From Hyphomicrobiales bacterium (GTDB lineage: Bacteria > Pseudomonadota > Alphaproteobacteria > Rhizobiales > Beijerinckiaceae), in assembly GCA_900299065.1 (NCBI GenBank), contig OMIJ01000060.1:1-35596 (forward strand): a stretch of 35,596 nt of DNA. Direction: 5' to 3'. Both the position numbers and the translations under genes were made by a program. Shown here in pieces: positions 8,569 through 17,824 of the stretch. The notes below the pieces were generated by a model. That model saw only the letters and a program-made list of their open reading frames with translations. It was not told where the DNA came from and did no database searches. Each line of letters opens with the position of its first letter. The first letter of the stretch is position 1.

Positions 8569-9582
8569 TCAGGGCGCAGACTTCAAGCCCCAGGCATTGG
8601 CGAGCAGGGCATAAGAATGCAACCGCGCCTCATGATCGAAAATTGGCGAGGTCACCATGATTTCATCGGCCTTTGTTGCCGCAATGAAAGCTTCAAGCCT
8701 TTGCTTGACTGTTTGCGGCGCACCTACAAACAAACGCTCTCTATGCGCCTCAAGGCGTCGTCTTTCTTCGGCAGAATAGGGATAGCTCATTGCCTCTTGT
8801 GGCGAGGGATAAGGTAACAATTCGCCACGTCTGCGCCGCAGCCAATTGAGATCCCAGCTCGAAGCCAAACGATCCGCCTCCTGATCGCTATCAGCAATAA
8901 TGGCCGCAACGCAGGCAATGGCATAAGGATCGCCACGCCAGCCCGAAGGCTTGAAATTCTGCCGATAGGACATTAGCGCCGACACACCGTCATAATCAGA
9001 AAAATGATGCGCAAAAGCATAGCCCGTGCCCATCATCGCAGAAAGCTCGGCGCTGTAACCGCTTGATCCCAGCAACCAGATCGGCGGCAAAGGCGCATCG
9101 GAGGGCATGGCATAGACATTGTTGAAGGGATGATTTGGCGGAAATTCGCGGCTCTCCCACAAGATCAATTCTTGCAGGCGCTCAAGAAAATCATCGCCCG
9201 GCCTCTCCTCCAAAAGGCGGCGCAAGGCATAAGCCGTGACCTGATCCGTGCCTGGCGCTCTGCCAAGACCAAGATCAATGCGCCCGGGAAACAAAGCCTC
9301 GAGCATTTTAAATCGCTCAGCCACTAATAAGGGTGCGTGATTGGTGAGCATCACACCGCCCGAGCCCACACGAATAGATTTTGTCACAGCGGCAATTTGC
9401 CCAATCATAATTTCCGGGACACTGGAGGCAACGGAAGGCAGGCTGTGATGTTCGGCAAGCCAATAGCGTTGATAGCCCAATTGATCGGCATATTTTGCCA
9501 ATGCAATGGAATGGGCCAGAGCTTGACGCGGCGGCGTCTGACTCGTCACAAAACACAGATCGAGAACGGATAAAGCGACCAT
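8569..9582 (-). CDS. LLM class flavin-dependent oxidoreductase (luciferase-like monooxygenase)
   Basis: 337-aa flavin-dependent TIM-barrel protein. Recognisable blocks are the N-terminal LSVLDLCFVT, YWLAEHHS, VGSGGVML.NHAPL and ALFPGRIDLGLGRAPG, which characterise the MsnO8-type branch of bacterial luciferase-like proteins. These use reduced FMN; the substrate is unknown. The ATG at 9582 fits the family N-terminus. It lies between the carbonic anhydrase gene (50 bp upstream, same strand) and the iron transporter. The 155-bp gap before the transporter start and the operator-like sites there suggest the transporter is not simply part of this transcript. Confidence 0.9.
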   Translation of the reverse strand: MVALSVLDLCFVTSQTPPRQALAHSIALAKYADQLGYQRYWLAEHHSLPSVASSVPEIMIGQIAAVTKSIRVGSGGVMLTNHAPLLVAERFKMLEALFPGRIDLGLGRAPGTDQVTAYALRRLLEERPGDDFLERLQELILWESREFPPNHPFNNVYAMPSDAPLPPIWLLGSSGYSAELSAMMGTGYAFAHHFSDYDGVSALMSYRQNFKPSGWRGDPYAIACVAAIIADSDQEADRLASSWDLNWLRRRRGELLPYPSPQEAMSYPYSAEERRRLEAHRERLFVGAPQTVKQRLEAFIAATKADEIMVTSPIFDHEARLHSYALLANAWGLKSAP

Positions 9583-9632
9583 AGAGCACCACCGCTGCTG
9601 GCCTGAACCAAATAATGTTGCAGCTTTATAGA

Positions 9633-10343
9633 TTAAAATCGCGGCTCGCTGAAGGCCTGCATATATTGATCATCAGCGACTTGCACAAATGCACCGCTGG
9701 ATTCATCAAGCGCTTGCAATTGTCCGCTGGCAATCGAGAAATAAGCACCATGCAGGTTCAAACGGCCACGCTCTTCCAAAATGCGCACACAAGGAAAACT
9801 ACGCAGATTGATGAGACTCTGCTTGATCGATTCAAGCGCCAGCAATTCTGTGTAATCGGCCACTGAGACATCGGGCTTACCCACGCGCTGTGCCGCAGGT
9901 CCAATCAAGGTCATCCATTTGCCGATAAAATCCCCCGGCGAAAGGGGCCGCTGATAAGGATCGGCTTCACTTTCGGCAAAGGCTCGCACACCGCCGCATT
10001 GGCCATGCCCCATCACCACCAAATGCTCAACCCGCAAGCCCATGACCGCAAATTCCAATGCGGCGGATGTCCCATGCAAATCATCATCAGGGGCATAGGG
10101 CGGCACGAGATTGGCCACATTGCGGACGACAAAAATCTCACCCGGGTCTGCATCAAAGATCACCTCGGGCGATACACGTGAATCACAACAGCCTATCAGC
10201 ATGATCTTGGGTTTCTGTCCGGCCTCGGACAAATGCCTAAAGCGATCCCGCTCCTGACCAAAACGCCCATGCAGAAAGGCGCCATAGCCCTCAACAAGAC
10301 GGGATGGCAGATGGGCATTTTTTGGCACTTGCGATTGCGTCAC
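9633..10343 (-). CDS. Beta-class carbonic anhydrase
   Basis: 236-aa zinc enzyme interconverting CO2 and bicarbonate. The zinc ligands are Cys53 (in CCDSR), His113 and Cys116 (in HGQCGG), and the Asp54-Arg56 dyad is present, so all catalytic elements are intact. The start is a GTG at 10343 preceded by a purine-rich GGGGTAGAAG; no ATG suits the conserved N-terminus. It is divergent from the CoA-ester lyase gene with a 149-bp shared upstream region. Next on the same strand is the luciferase-like oxidoreductase, 50 bp away. Confidence 0.92.
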   Translation of the reverse strand: MTQSQVPKNAHLPSRLVEGYGAFLHGRFGQERDRFRHLSEAGQKPKIMLIGCCDSRVSPEVIFDADPGEIFVVRNVANLVPPYAPDDDLHGTSAALEFAVMGLRVEHLVVMGHGQCGGVRAFAESEADPYQRPLSPGDFIGKWMTLIGPAAQRVGKPDVSVADYTELLALESIKQSLINLRSFPCVRILEERGRLNLHGAYFSIASGQLQALDESSGAFVQVADDQYMQAFSEPRF

Positions 10344-10492
10344 GCTTCTACCCCATTCAAACTCATAAGCCTTGCCTAAAGCGGAACATCAGCCGCGGCT
10401 CTTGGGCAAACGAACTATGGCGCACTAACCCATCAGGCATTATTGTGCAATGCACAGTTTACTATATCAGCTCTTTAGCTTTGGAGTTTGCC

Positions 10493-11377
10493 ATGACCCT
10501 GCGCCCGCGTCGAAGCGTTCTTTATATGCCCGGCTCGAACGCCCGCGCCTTGGATAAGGCCAAAACCCTGCCTGCCGATGGCCTGATCCTAGATCTCGAA
10601 GATGCGGTTGCGCCCGATCAAAAAGAGATAGCCCGCCAGCAAATCGTTAGCGCAGTGACGGCAGGAGGTTATGGATCTCGTGAATTAATAATAAGAATCA
10701 ATAGTTTAAATGGACCTTGGGGACGGGCGGATCTCAATTCTATAGCCAAGCTTAAGATTGATGCCATTCTCATCCCCAAAGTCTCCAGCCCGAGTGATGT
10801 TCTGACCGCCGCTCAGGCTTTGCGTGAAGCAGGCGTTGATGAGGTCATTCGCCTCTGGGCGATGATGGAAACGCCTCAGGCCATTTTAAATGCCGAGTCC
10901 ATCGTTCGCACGGCCGCGGACCCGACCTCGCGGCTGAGTGTGCTGGTCATGGGCACCAATGATCTTGCCCGTGAAACACGGGCAAGACAGATCCCAGGCC
11001 GCGCCCCAATGTTGCCCTGGCTTTCCCAATGTATTTTAGCCGCACGCGCCTATGGCGTGGATATTCTGGACGGTGTTTTTGGAGATATACAGGATCAGGC
11101 CGGCTTTCGGCTCGAATGCGAACAGGGTCGAGATATGGGCATGGATGGCAAAACGCTGATCCATCCCGGCCAGATCGGCCCCTGCAATGAGATTTTCTCC
11201 CCCAGCGCCGCTGAAATGGAAGCAGCAATTAAAATTCTGGCTGCCTTTAATCTGCCGGAAAATTCCAACAAAGGTGCTATTTCGCTTGATGGCCGTATGG
11301 TCGAGCGTCTGCATGCCGAGATTGCCACACGCACAATGCAGCTGGCAGAGGCCATTGCACGCTCAGCCAAGGGCTGA
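10493..11377 (+). CDS. HpcH/HpaI aldolase family CoA-ester lyase (CitE/malyl-CoA lyase-like)
   Basis: 294-aa TIM-barrel lyase of the citrate lyase beta/malyl-CoA lyase group. Motifs are RSVLYMPGSNARALDKA at the N-terminus, the metal-binding LILDLEDAV, RINSLNGPWG, WAMMETPQAIL, LVMGTNDLA and the KTLIHPGQI block near the C-terminus. The frame stays open up to 10304, but the family N-terminus begins at ATG 10493, which has GGAG (10483-10486) six bases upstream. The products could be acetyl-CoA or propionyl-CoA plus glyoxylate from malyl- or methylmalyl-CoA, or it may be a thioesterase branch; the sequence does not decide. It stands alone, followed by a 96-bp gap. Confidence 0.88.
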   Translation: MTLRPRRSVLYMPGSNARALDKAKTLPADGLILDLEDAVAPDQKEIARQQIVSAVTAGGYGSRELIIRINSLNGPWGRADLNSIAKLKIDAILIPKVSSPSDVLTAAQALREAGVDEVIRLWAMMETPQAILNAESIVRTAADPTSRLSVLVMGTNDLARETRARQIPGRAPMLPWLSQCILAARAYGVDILDGVFGDIQDQAGFRLECEQGRDMGMDGKTLIHPGQIGPCNEIFSPSAAEMEAAIKILAAFNLPENSNKGAISLDGRMVERLHAEIATRTMQLAEAIARSAKG

Positions 11378-11473
11378 TGGCAGGATCATTAAGCCTTATT
11401 AAGATGATTTGATTATATGCATTAATGTCGCCCGATCCACTCTGGCCCTGAGTGGAGCATTGAGAAGGATCGC

Positions 11474-12697
11474 ATGACCATTTCTGACAACGGCCCCTTC
11501 TCTCACGCCTCCACACCCGACGCCGCTCAGAAGAGCGCAACACCCAATCGCGATAAACCGCGCGAATCTGTGTTGATCAATGCCACAGCGGAATCGCTTG
11601 ATGAGCCTTTACAAAAAACTGCAGAACCAATCCCGCCTTTGTCTCCCGACAAAGAGGCGAAGGACCACAAACCCTCTCTCGCCCCACTCATTGCTTTAAT
11701 TGCCATTAGCCTGATCATCAGTCTGATCAATGGCTATGTCCTATATACCGGATCTCCAGAGACCAAGGAATTGGCTGAGCGCGTGAAAGCAATTGAAGCT
11801 GATCCTGCAGCCAAAACAAATTCAGCTCAGCTAGGCAAGCTTGAACAAAGATTAGCCGCGATTGAAAATCGCACCGATTCAAAGCCATTCATCTCAGCAG
11901 AGATGATGAGCGCATTTGAAACAAAATTAGCCAATGCCGAAGCTCAGATCAAATCTACCATCGCTTCTGGCGAAGCCAATCAATTAGAGGCCAAGCGTCT
12001 TGCACAAGCGCTGAGTGAACTCAGTCTAGCAAGCAACAAAAATAATTCAGCTTCGACACAAATGGACTCATCTCTCATGCAATTGAGTCAGCGCCTTGCG
12101 CAGATCGAGACAATTCTGTCCGCCCCCAAATCGCAAACACGTGTCAACGAAGACACATTTGAGCCCTCTAACACTGCACTCACGGATGTTATACGCATCT
12201 TCCTTGCACAATCGCTTGCTCAATCGCTCGAACAAAGCCGGCCCAATCAACGCCTGATTGAAGCGCTGAAACAGAACGGACTTACGCAGGACAAAGTACA
12301 AATACTCATGCGCCTTGCTGATCCAGCCGCTTCAGATTTGCGTCAATTGAAAGAGACCTTTTCAAATCTCGCTCCCAGCCTATTGAACACACCGCGCATG
12401 AGCGAGGAAAGCAATCTGCTGGACAAATTAATGAATAGTGCTGCTCGACTTATCAAAATCACACCTGTGCAGGAAATGGCTGGCAAGGAATCGGCTTCAC
12501 TAATCCCTCGTATCGAAGCTGACCTTGCTCGTAATCATCTCTCCGAAGCCTTGCTCAAATGGAGAGACTTGCCCGAATCTACACGCAAGCTATCGGCTGA
12601 TTGGCAAGCACAAGCTGATTTACATCTGCAAGCTCAAATCATAGCTGACGATTTAATCAACGAATCTCTTGAGCGCCTTGGGCGGACCAGCAAGTGA
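11474..12697 (+). CDS. Mitofilin-like/COG4223-type inner membrane protein upstream of HemY
   Basis: 407 aa. An acidic, Pro/Ser-rich cytoplasmic N-terminus (1-67) is followed by one membrane helix (about 70-92, LAPLIALIAISLIISL...), then a Gln/Ala/Glu-rich coiled coil (about 100-230) and a helical C-terminal domain. This architecture and its position immediately before hemY match the alphaproteobacterial protein related to mitochondrial mitofilin (Mic60) and thought to shape the membrane. GAGAAGG lies upstream of the ATG. hemY starts 16 bp after its stop. In many relatives hemC/hemD stand just upstream; here a CoA-ester lyase does. The detailed function is unproven. Confidence 0.75.
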   Translation: MTISDNGPFSHASTPDAAQKSATPNRDKPRESVLINATAESLDEPLQKTAEPIPPLSPDKEAKDHKPSLAPLIALIAISLIISLINGYVLYTGSPETKELAERVKAIEADPAAKTNSAQLGKLEQRLAAIENRTDSKPFISAEMMSAFETKLANAEAQIKSTIASGEANQLEAKRLAQALSELSLASNKNNSASTQMDSSLMQLSQRLAQIETILSAPKSQTRVNEDTFEPSNTALTDVIRIFLAQSLAQSLEQSRPNQRLIEALKQNGLTQDKVQILMRLADPAASDLRQLKETFSNLAPSLLNTPRMSEESNLLDKLMNSAARLIKITPVQEMAGKESASLIPRIEADLARNHLSEALLKWRDLPESTRKLSADWQAQADLHLQAQIIADDLINESLERLGRTSK

Positions 12698-12713
12698 ACC
12701 AGGGCGAGATCAC

Positions 12714-14237
12714 ATGATCAAAACGATTTTATTTCTTCTCACTTTAGCAGCGCTTGCGTTAGGGCTGGGCTGGCTGGCAGATCGCCCGGGTGAAATCACC
12801 CTAATTTGGCAAGGCTATCGGTTTGAAACATCACTGCTGGTCGGGCTCTCTGGCGTGCTAGCGCTCTGCGTGATCCTGATCATGGTCTGGAGCATTGTGC
12901 GTTTCATCTTCCGCCTGCCCTCATTGATGTCGCTCTGGAACAAGGCGCGCAAACGTCAACGCGGACAAGAGGCTCTCAGCCGCGGCATGATTGCCATTGG
13001 CGCAGGTGACATACGTACAGCCGAACGCGCCACACGCGAGGCAGAAAAGTCTCTGGGACAGGAACCGCTCACACTCTTACTGCGGGCCCAGCTTGCCCAA
13101 TTAACGCAAGATCGCGAGGGCGCCGAGCGCGCCTTTCAAGCCATGCTGCAAAATCCCGAGTCACAATTATTGGGATTGCGCGGACTATATTTGGAAGCCA
13201 AGCGCCGTAATGATCTGACAAACGCCACACGCTTTGCGCAACAAGCACGCGAGCAATCCTCTGTGGCATGGGCAGGGCAAGCTGTGTTGGAAGCTTGCGC
13301 GCTGCAGGAAAATTGGACCAGAGCGCTCGAAATTGTCGAAGACAATATCAAGAAACATATGACAGATCGCGAAACCGGTCGGCGTCAGAAAGCGGTTTTA
13401 CAAACTGCCATTGCCATTGAAATCGCCGATCGCGAGCCCGAAGAAGCCCTCAGCCTTGCCAAAGCAGCGAATAAAACGGCACCTGAACTCGTCCCCGCCT
13501 GTGTGCTCTATGGTCGCCTCTTGTCACAACGCGGTGATCTCAGGCGCGCTATGCGCGTGCTGGAAACAGCTTGGCGTCTCACGCCCCATCCTGACATTGG
13601 ACGAGCTTACGTCGATGTCCGGCCAGGCGATTCCACACATGATCGTTTGAAACGCGCGCAAACTCTGGCACAAATGGCACCTGCCCATGCCGAAAGCTGC
13701 TTGCTCGTAGCAAGATCAGCCTTGGAAGCGCGTGAATTTGCAAAAGCAAGACAAGCCATGGCGCCTTTTATAGAAAACCGCGCCCATAATCGCCCCAGCT
13801 TGCGCGCTTGTTTGACCATGGCTGATATTGAAGAGACAGAATTTGGCCCTAATGGGGCCATGCGCGAATGGTTGGCCAGAGCCACGCGCGCCCCGCGTGA
13901 TCCACTTTGGATTGCAGATAACATTCTCTCCGAGAGCTGGGCTCCTGCCTCACCTGTAACGGGCAAGATTGATGCCTTTGTGTGGCAAAGACCGCCTGAA
14001 AATCTCAATCAGAGTCTGGAGGCAGTGTGGAGCGAGACCAGCTCAAAAACTGATCACGCCTCATCGCTCAGGGATACAAAACTGATTGAGCAAGAGACAG
14101 TCCCGGACACTGTCAAACAGATTGGAGCTGAGCTCAAAAAAATGATCCAGGATCAGGAGGCAGGTAATAAGAAGGATGACACTTTCATCCCTCCTACACC
14201 TGATGATCCAGGACCGCGCGCGTCAGATCAGCGCTGA
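12714..14237 (+). CDS. hemY: HemY family TPR membrane protein
   Basis: 507 aa with two N-terminal membrane helices (about 4-21 and 40-60) separated by the HemY hallmark RPGEITLIWQGYRFETS. A long tetratricopeptide-type helical domain follows (SRGMIAIGAGD, AERATREAEK, GLRGLYLEAKRRND, ALEIVEDN). The Gln/Lys/Asp-rich tail ends near 14237. I use ATG 12714; a TTG 15 codons earlier is open but would overlap the upstream gene and shift the first helix. The name comes from its frequent linkage to heme biosynthesis genes, but it is not a protoporphyrinogen oxidase. It forms a two-gene unit with the mitofilin-like gene and converges on the ion channel gene 14 bp away. Confidence 0.85.
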   Translation: MIKTILFLLTLAALALGLGWLADRPGEITLIWQGYRFETSLLVGLSGVLALCVILIMVWSIVRFIFRLPSLMSLWNKARKRQRGQEALSRGMIAIGAGDIRTAERATREAEKSLGQEPLTLLLRAQLAQLTQDREGAERAFQAMLQNPESQLLGLRGLYLEAKRRNDLTNATRFAQQAREQSSVAWAGQAVLEACALQENWTRALEIVEDNIKKHMTDRETGRRQKAVLQTAIAIEIADREPEEALSLAKAANKTAPELVPACVLYGRLLSQRGDLRRAMRVLETAWRLTPHPDIGRAYVDVRPGDSTHDRLKRAQTLAQMAPAHAESCLLVARSALEAREFAKARQAMAPFIENRAHNRPSLRACLTMADIEETEFGPNGAMREWLARATRAPRDPLWIADNILSESWAPASPVTGKIDAFVWQRPPENLNQSLEAVWSETSSKTDHASSLRDTKLIEQETVPDTVKQIGAELKKMIQDQEAGNKKDDTFIPPTPDDPGPRASDQR

Positions 14238-14251
14238 TCAAACAGCTTGTT

Positions 14252-15307
14252 TCAAATCTTGGCTAGAGCGTCGCGCAAGTCAGCTGGATCGCGATTGGCC
14301 AGTTCCAACACACGCTCATTTTCAAGATAGCCTTCCTCGGCAAGGATGAGCAAAGCTGCAATCTTTCTGCTGCCTGATGTTAGCACTGCCGCTTCCAGTC
14401 CTGTTGTCACAGGAGGTGCTGTTTCATTGCTTGACGTTTCTCCAAACAGCACAATCATCAAGGTTTTGCCGACAATATTCATCAATATGCCAAACAGCAC
14501 CAAGCCCAGCAACATTGTAATGCCCGCAATCAAACGCCCGCCAACTGTGACAGGATAAAGATCGCCATAACCAGTCGTTGTCAGCGTCACAATGCACCAC
14601 CACATTGCCGTGGGAATGGATGTAAAGAAGCGCTTGTCTTCTGGAATGACATTGCCTGTTAGAGGATCAACGGGAACAAATTTGTCGGCCTCTTTGCCGA
14701 GGCTGGCTGCTTGCGCATCGAGCAATTGCTGGCCATGGACCATGGCCTCATTCGTATAAAGATGTCCCTCAACATAGAACATCAAAGTGCTGGAGATCAT
14801 TAGCACTGAAAAAAGCGCAATGAAGTAAATGCGCAGATTGACCACCAAAGGATTGGCCTGCTCGCCCTCGACAGATGAAATCTGACGCATGGCCTCGCGC
14901 GCCAGCTTGAGCACACGCAACACACGAATGACACGCAAAAGCCGGAAGACTTTCGTACCCTGCAAAGCTGTCAGATTGATGATCATCAAATAGCTGGGCA
15001 GGATCGATAACAAATCAACCAGACCCCAGAAGCTGACGAGATAGCGGGCCCGATTGGGTGAGAAATACCAGCTCTGCAGATAGTCAACGGTAAAAAAGGC
15101 CACTGATGTGAATTCGATAATATCGAAGATGAGCGGATAATCTTGCGAATATTCCTCAACGGTTTCGAGCGCTAACGAAGCGCAGGACAGAAAGATGAAG
15201 AAATTGACCAGATTGTGCCAAAGCTGAAAGCGGGGGCAGAGAGGATCGGTAAAGGTTTCCCGTAAGAAAAACTTGATTTTGCTTTCACCCTGAACAGCTT
15301 CGATCAT
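14252..15307 (-). CDS. Voltage-gated-type potassium channel (ion transport protein, 6TM)
   Basis: 351 aa. Six membrane segments are visible: S1 about 31-50, S2 65-82, S3 92-110, S4 120-137, S5 158-178, S6 257-280. S4 has Arg122, 125, 128 and 131 plus Lys134 and Arg137 at every third position, a real voltage-sensor pattern. The selectivity filter is TTTGYGD (243-249), so it should be K+ selective. The linker between S5 and the pore is unusually long (about 50 residues, 180-230). A soluble tail follows S6 and ends with an acidic/helical segment rather than a recognisable cyclic-nucleotide domain. I take ATG 15307; an upstream TTG at 15352 has no ribosome site. The gene follows the pLGIC-like gene on the same strand, 203 bp downstream. 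Confidence 0.9.
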   Translation of the reverse strand: MIEAVQGESKIKFFLRETFTDPLCPRFQLWHNLVNFFIFLSCASLALETVEEYSQDYPLIFDIIEFTSVAFFTVDYLQSWYFSPNRARYLVSFWGLVDLLSILPSYLMIINLTALQGTKVFRLLRVIRVLRVLKLAREAMRQISSVEGEQANPLVVNLRIYFIALFSVLMISSTLMFYVEGHLYTNEAMVHGQQLLDAQAASLGKEADKFVPVDPLTGNVIPEDKRFFTSIPTAMWWCIVTLTTTGYGDLYPVTVGGRLIAGITMLLGLVLFGILMNIVGKTLMIVLFGETSSNETAPPVTTGLEAAVLTSGSRKIAALLILAEEGYLENERVLELANRDPADLRDALAKI

Positions 15308-15510
15308 GACACAACTCAACTGGCAAATTAGGAATACTTGCCTCACAGACAAGCTTGTTAATTTGAATACACTTCGACCAACAAGCTTGGCAAGTCTGTT
15401 TTATCCATTTTTTCATACTGTTAGGCAATTTTCTCCAGCCTCGCTCAAGCCAGAGCCTCAGCCAGTGTCAGATCAACCCCGCTTAGGAGACCTCCCTGCC
15501 ACTAGCCAGA

Positions 15511-16461
15511 TTAATCCTCTGCTTGCTTGAGACCCAAAATCTCATTCTCGAGATAGGATTTGGCAAAGAGTGCCAGTTTGAAAATCACGATCATCAAGGA
15601 CACCAGAACAATCATCATGAAAACAACATCGGCGAATGTCGACTCGGGCGGCAAATCTCCGATCACCAAAGCGCGCGCGCCCCACACACCAAAAATAATT
15701 CCGGTTGAGCCGGTCATGAGATTGGCCATCTTTGCCGACAAGACTGTCGCCAGAGATGTGATGATCAGCAATATGATTGTAATGGGCGCCAGGAATTTAA
15801 CATAAAATGGGCGCTCAAAATAACTCGTAAAGGCCAGCGTTGGTGTATGCACACTATTGATCTTGGTGTAATCGGAAATGATGTCATTTCTGGTCAAATG
15901 AAGTCGTTGCAGTTCTTCAGAACCGATGATGTGCAAATGCTCTGAATTGCTAATCAAGAATGTCGATCCGTTTTGATCCAATCGCTCAACTGCAATCGAA
16001 ATATTGATATGATGCTTGTCGAACGGAAACAGGCTAAGGGTTCCCAACACCGGCAATCTGATGATTTTGGAGAATTCAACATTTCCTTTTGGTATAGTGA
16101 TCATCTCCGTTATAGGCACAGCATTCAAGCCATCCGACTTGGAAGTAAAGCTGGAGATATGCAGCCGAAATGAATGATCATCGCAATTCTTGCTGCATTG
16201 ATGATAGCCGCTGACCTCAATCCCCATAGAACTGGTAACAACATTCAGATCCTTAAAAGCCAGCTCAATTTCAGTATAGTCTTCTGCCTTTTCGGAACGT
16301 AGCAACTCAAAGCCAGGATGTTCTGGATCTCTTGTAGCCACTTCATCTTTGAACGAAATCAGAGTGAGCGGTATCCCAAACAGACAGACCACTATGATCA
16401 GCCCCAGCGCTATATTGATGCAGGCGATCAGCAAACGATCAAAATTTTGTGAACGTACCAT
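15511..16461 (-). CDS. Membrane protein with pentameric ligand-gated channel-like/DUF4436-like architecture
   Basis: 316 aa from ATG 16461 (GAGG 11 nt upstream; a TTG at 16488 is also open). One N-terminal helix (about 10-37), a beta-rich extracytoplasmic domain (about 40-215), then three C-terminal helices (about 218-242, 250-268, 277-302) and a short charged tail. Two hallmarks recall Cys-loop-type channels: FPFD at 145-148 followed by an alternating beta strand (HINISI), and GDLPPESTFAD (268-278) between the second and third C-terminal helices, like the M2-M3 linker. DUF4436 proteins share this layout, so that family is the more cautious label. Cys89 and Cys93 lie in QCSKNC. The gene is more AT-rich by eye than its neighbours. 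Confidence 0.55.
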   Translation of the reverse strand: MVRSQNFDRLLIACINIALGLIIVVCLFGIPLTLISFKDEVATRDPEHPGFELLRSEKAEDYTEIELAFKDLNVVTSSMGIEVSGYHQCSKNCDDHSFRLHISSFTSKSDGLNAVPITEMITIPKGNVEFSKIIRLPVLGTLSLFPFDKHHINISIAVERLDQNGSTFLISNSEHLHIIGSEELQRLHLTRNDIISDYTKINSVHTPTLAFTSYFERPFYVKFLAPITIILLIITSLATVLSAKMANLMTGSTGIIFGVWGARALVIGDLPPESTFADVVFMMIVLVSLMIVIFKLALFAKSYLENEILGLKQAED

Positions 16462-16642
16462 GGCAAACCAAACCTCAACACAATCCAACGCGGAATGACG
16501 GCGGCCAGCCTCGGGATCAATTCAAAGCGTTGATTTATATGATATATTTAAGATCGCAGAGGAATTTAGCCACAACGCGATCATTGTCAAGCTTGGGTCA
16601 CATTGCAAGGCGATCCGGCGCTCTGGTGTGAAGATCTAGTAT

Positions 16643-17584
16643 TCAGGAGACAGATATTTTCCGATTGGTCAGCGTGACACCAGCCATCACCAAAACCCCT
16701 CCAATGATCATCGAGGCCAATAGAGGCTCATCAAGAAACAGGAAGGCCTGAAACACACCAAAGACAGGTACAAGATTATTGAAGATCGCCACCCGAGCAG
16801 CACCAATTTTTTTGAGGCCCTGATAATACCAGATAAAGGCAATCACAGTGCCAAAGGCTCCCAGATAAAAAAGACACAAGCCTGCGCCCCAGCTGATCGC
16901 ATCGGGAATAGGCGCCTGCGTGATGACCAACGAAACCAGAATCAACAATGCCAACCCCCAGAGTGCTGCATAAGTTGTCGCAGCAATTGGGCTTAGTCCT
17001 TTTAAGGCATAGCGTCCTATGATCGTATAGGCTGCCCAGCTGAGAACGGCACACATCATTGCCAATTCACCAAAGCCAAATGAGCTCGAAACATCTTCAA
17101 TCATAGCCGCAATGTCACCGCGACTGATCACAATGATTGCGCCGCAAAGAGCGATAAAAATTCCAAACCATTGCTGGGGCGACAGGCGCTCGTGAAAGAA
17201 AGCAGCTAGAATTAAAGCTGTGACAATTGGATTGAGCGCGACGAACAAAGCCGTTCTACCAGCTGGAATATACGACAGCGCGGTGAAAAAACTGACATTA
17301 TATAAAAAGATCCCTGTCGCCCCTAAAACACATGTCACAACAAGCTGACGCGAATTCAGGCGCGGCAATCCACCTTCAATCACCCATGACAAGACGAGAA
17401 GAAGAAGTGTTGCAATAGCAAATCGACCAATAGCGGCATGCAAGGGTGCTAGTGTTTCAGCGACTATGCGACCTGCAACAAAAGTACCGCCCCAAAGCGC
17501 GGCAACAAGGGTCAATTTAACATAAGTGATCACATGTGAAGGTGACTCTTCTTGCACGCATGGCTCCGATCCCTGATCCTTCAT
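16643..17584 (-). CDS. EamA/DMT superfamily transporter
   Basis: 313 aa with ten predicted membrane helices in two EamA repeats. The first repeat has LVAALWGGTFVAGRIV and AIGRFAIATLLLL, with PAGRTALFVALNPIVTALILAAFF at the centre. The second has LCAVLSWAAYTIIGRYAL and FLFLDEPLLASMIIGGVLVMAGV. Drug/metabolite exporters of this type move amino acids, nucleobases or small metabolites; the substrate cannot be inferred. The frame is open to a TTG at 17668, but ATG 17584 gives the usual family length and removes a hydrophilic extension, though no strong ribosome site precedes either. Confidence 0.88.
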   Translation of the reverse strand: MKDQGSEPCVQEESPSHVITYVKLTLVAALWGGTFVAGRIVAETLAPLHAAIGRFAIATLLLLVLSWVIEGGLPRLNSRQLVVTCVLGATGIFLYNVSFFTALSYIPAGRTALFVALNPIVTALILAAFFHERLSPQQWFGIFIALCGAIIVISRGDIAAMIEDVSSSFGFGELAMMCAVLSWAAYTIIGRYALKGLSPIAATTYAALWGLALLILVSLVITQAPIPDAISWGAGLCLFYLGAFGTVIAFIWYYQGLKKIGAARVAIFNNLVPVFGVFQAFLFLDEPLLASMIIGGVLVMAGVTLTNRKISVS

Positions 17585-17824
17585 TCTTGTCACACACACA
17601 TTTAAGTTTAGCTTTGCAAGTTTAGCCTTGTCGTCTTGGCTGGACAGGATCCTTGGCCCAGCTTTCAAAGCCAGAGACCAATTGGTTCAAGGTTGCAACC
17701 GGCCCTAACCACGCAAGACCCTGCCTTCTTTTTACGGCAAATCTGTCTGACAGGCATTCGGGGCGCGAGCCGGGAAAAGGCTGGCCGAATAAGCCATTCC
17801 GGACAATTTATCTAATAATTTGAG

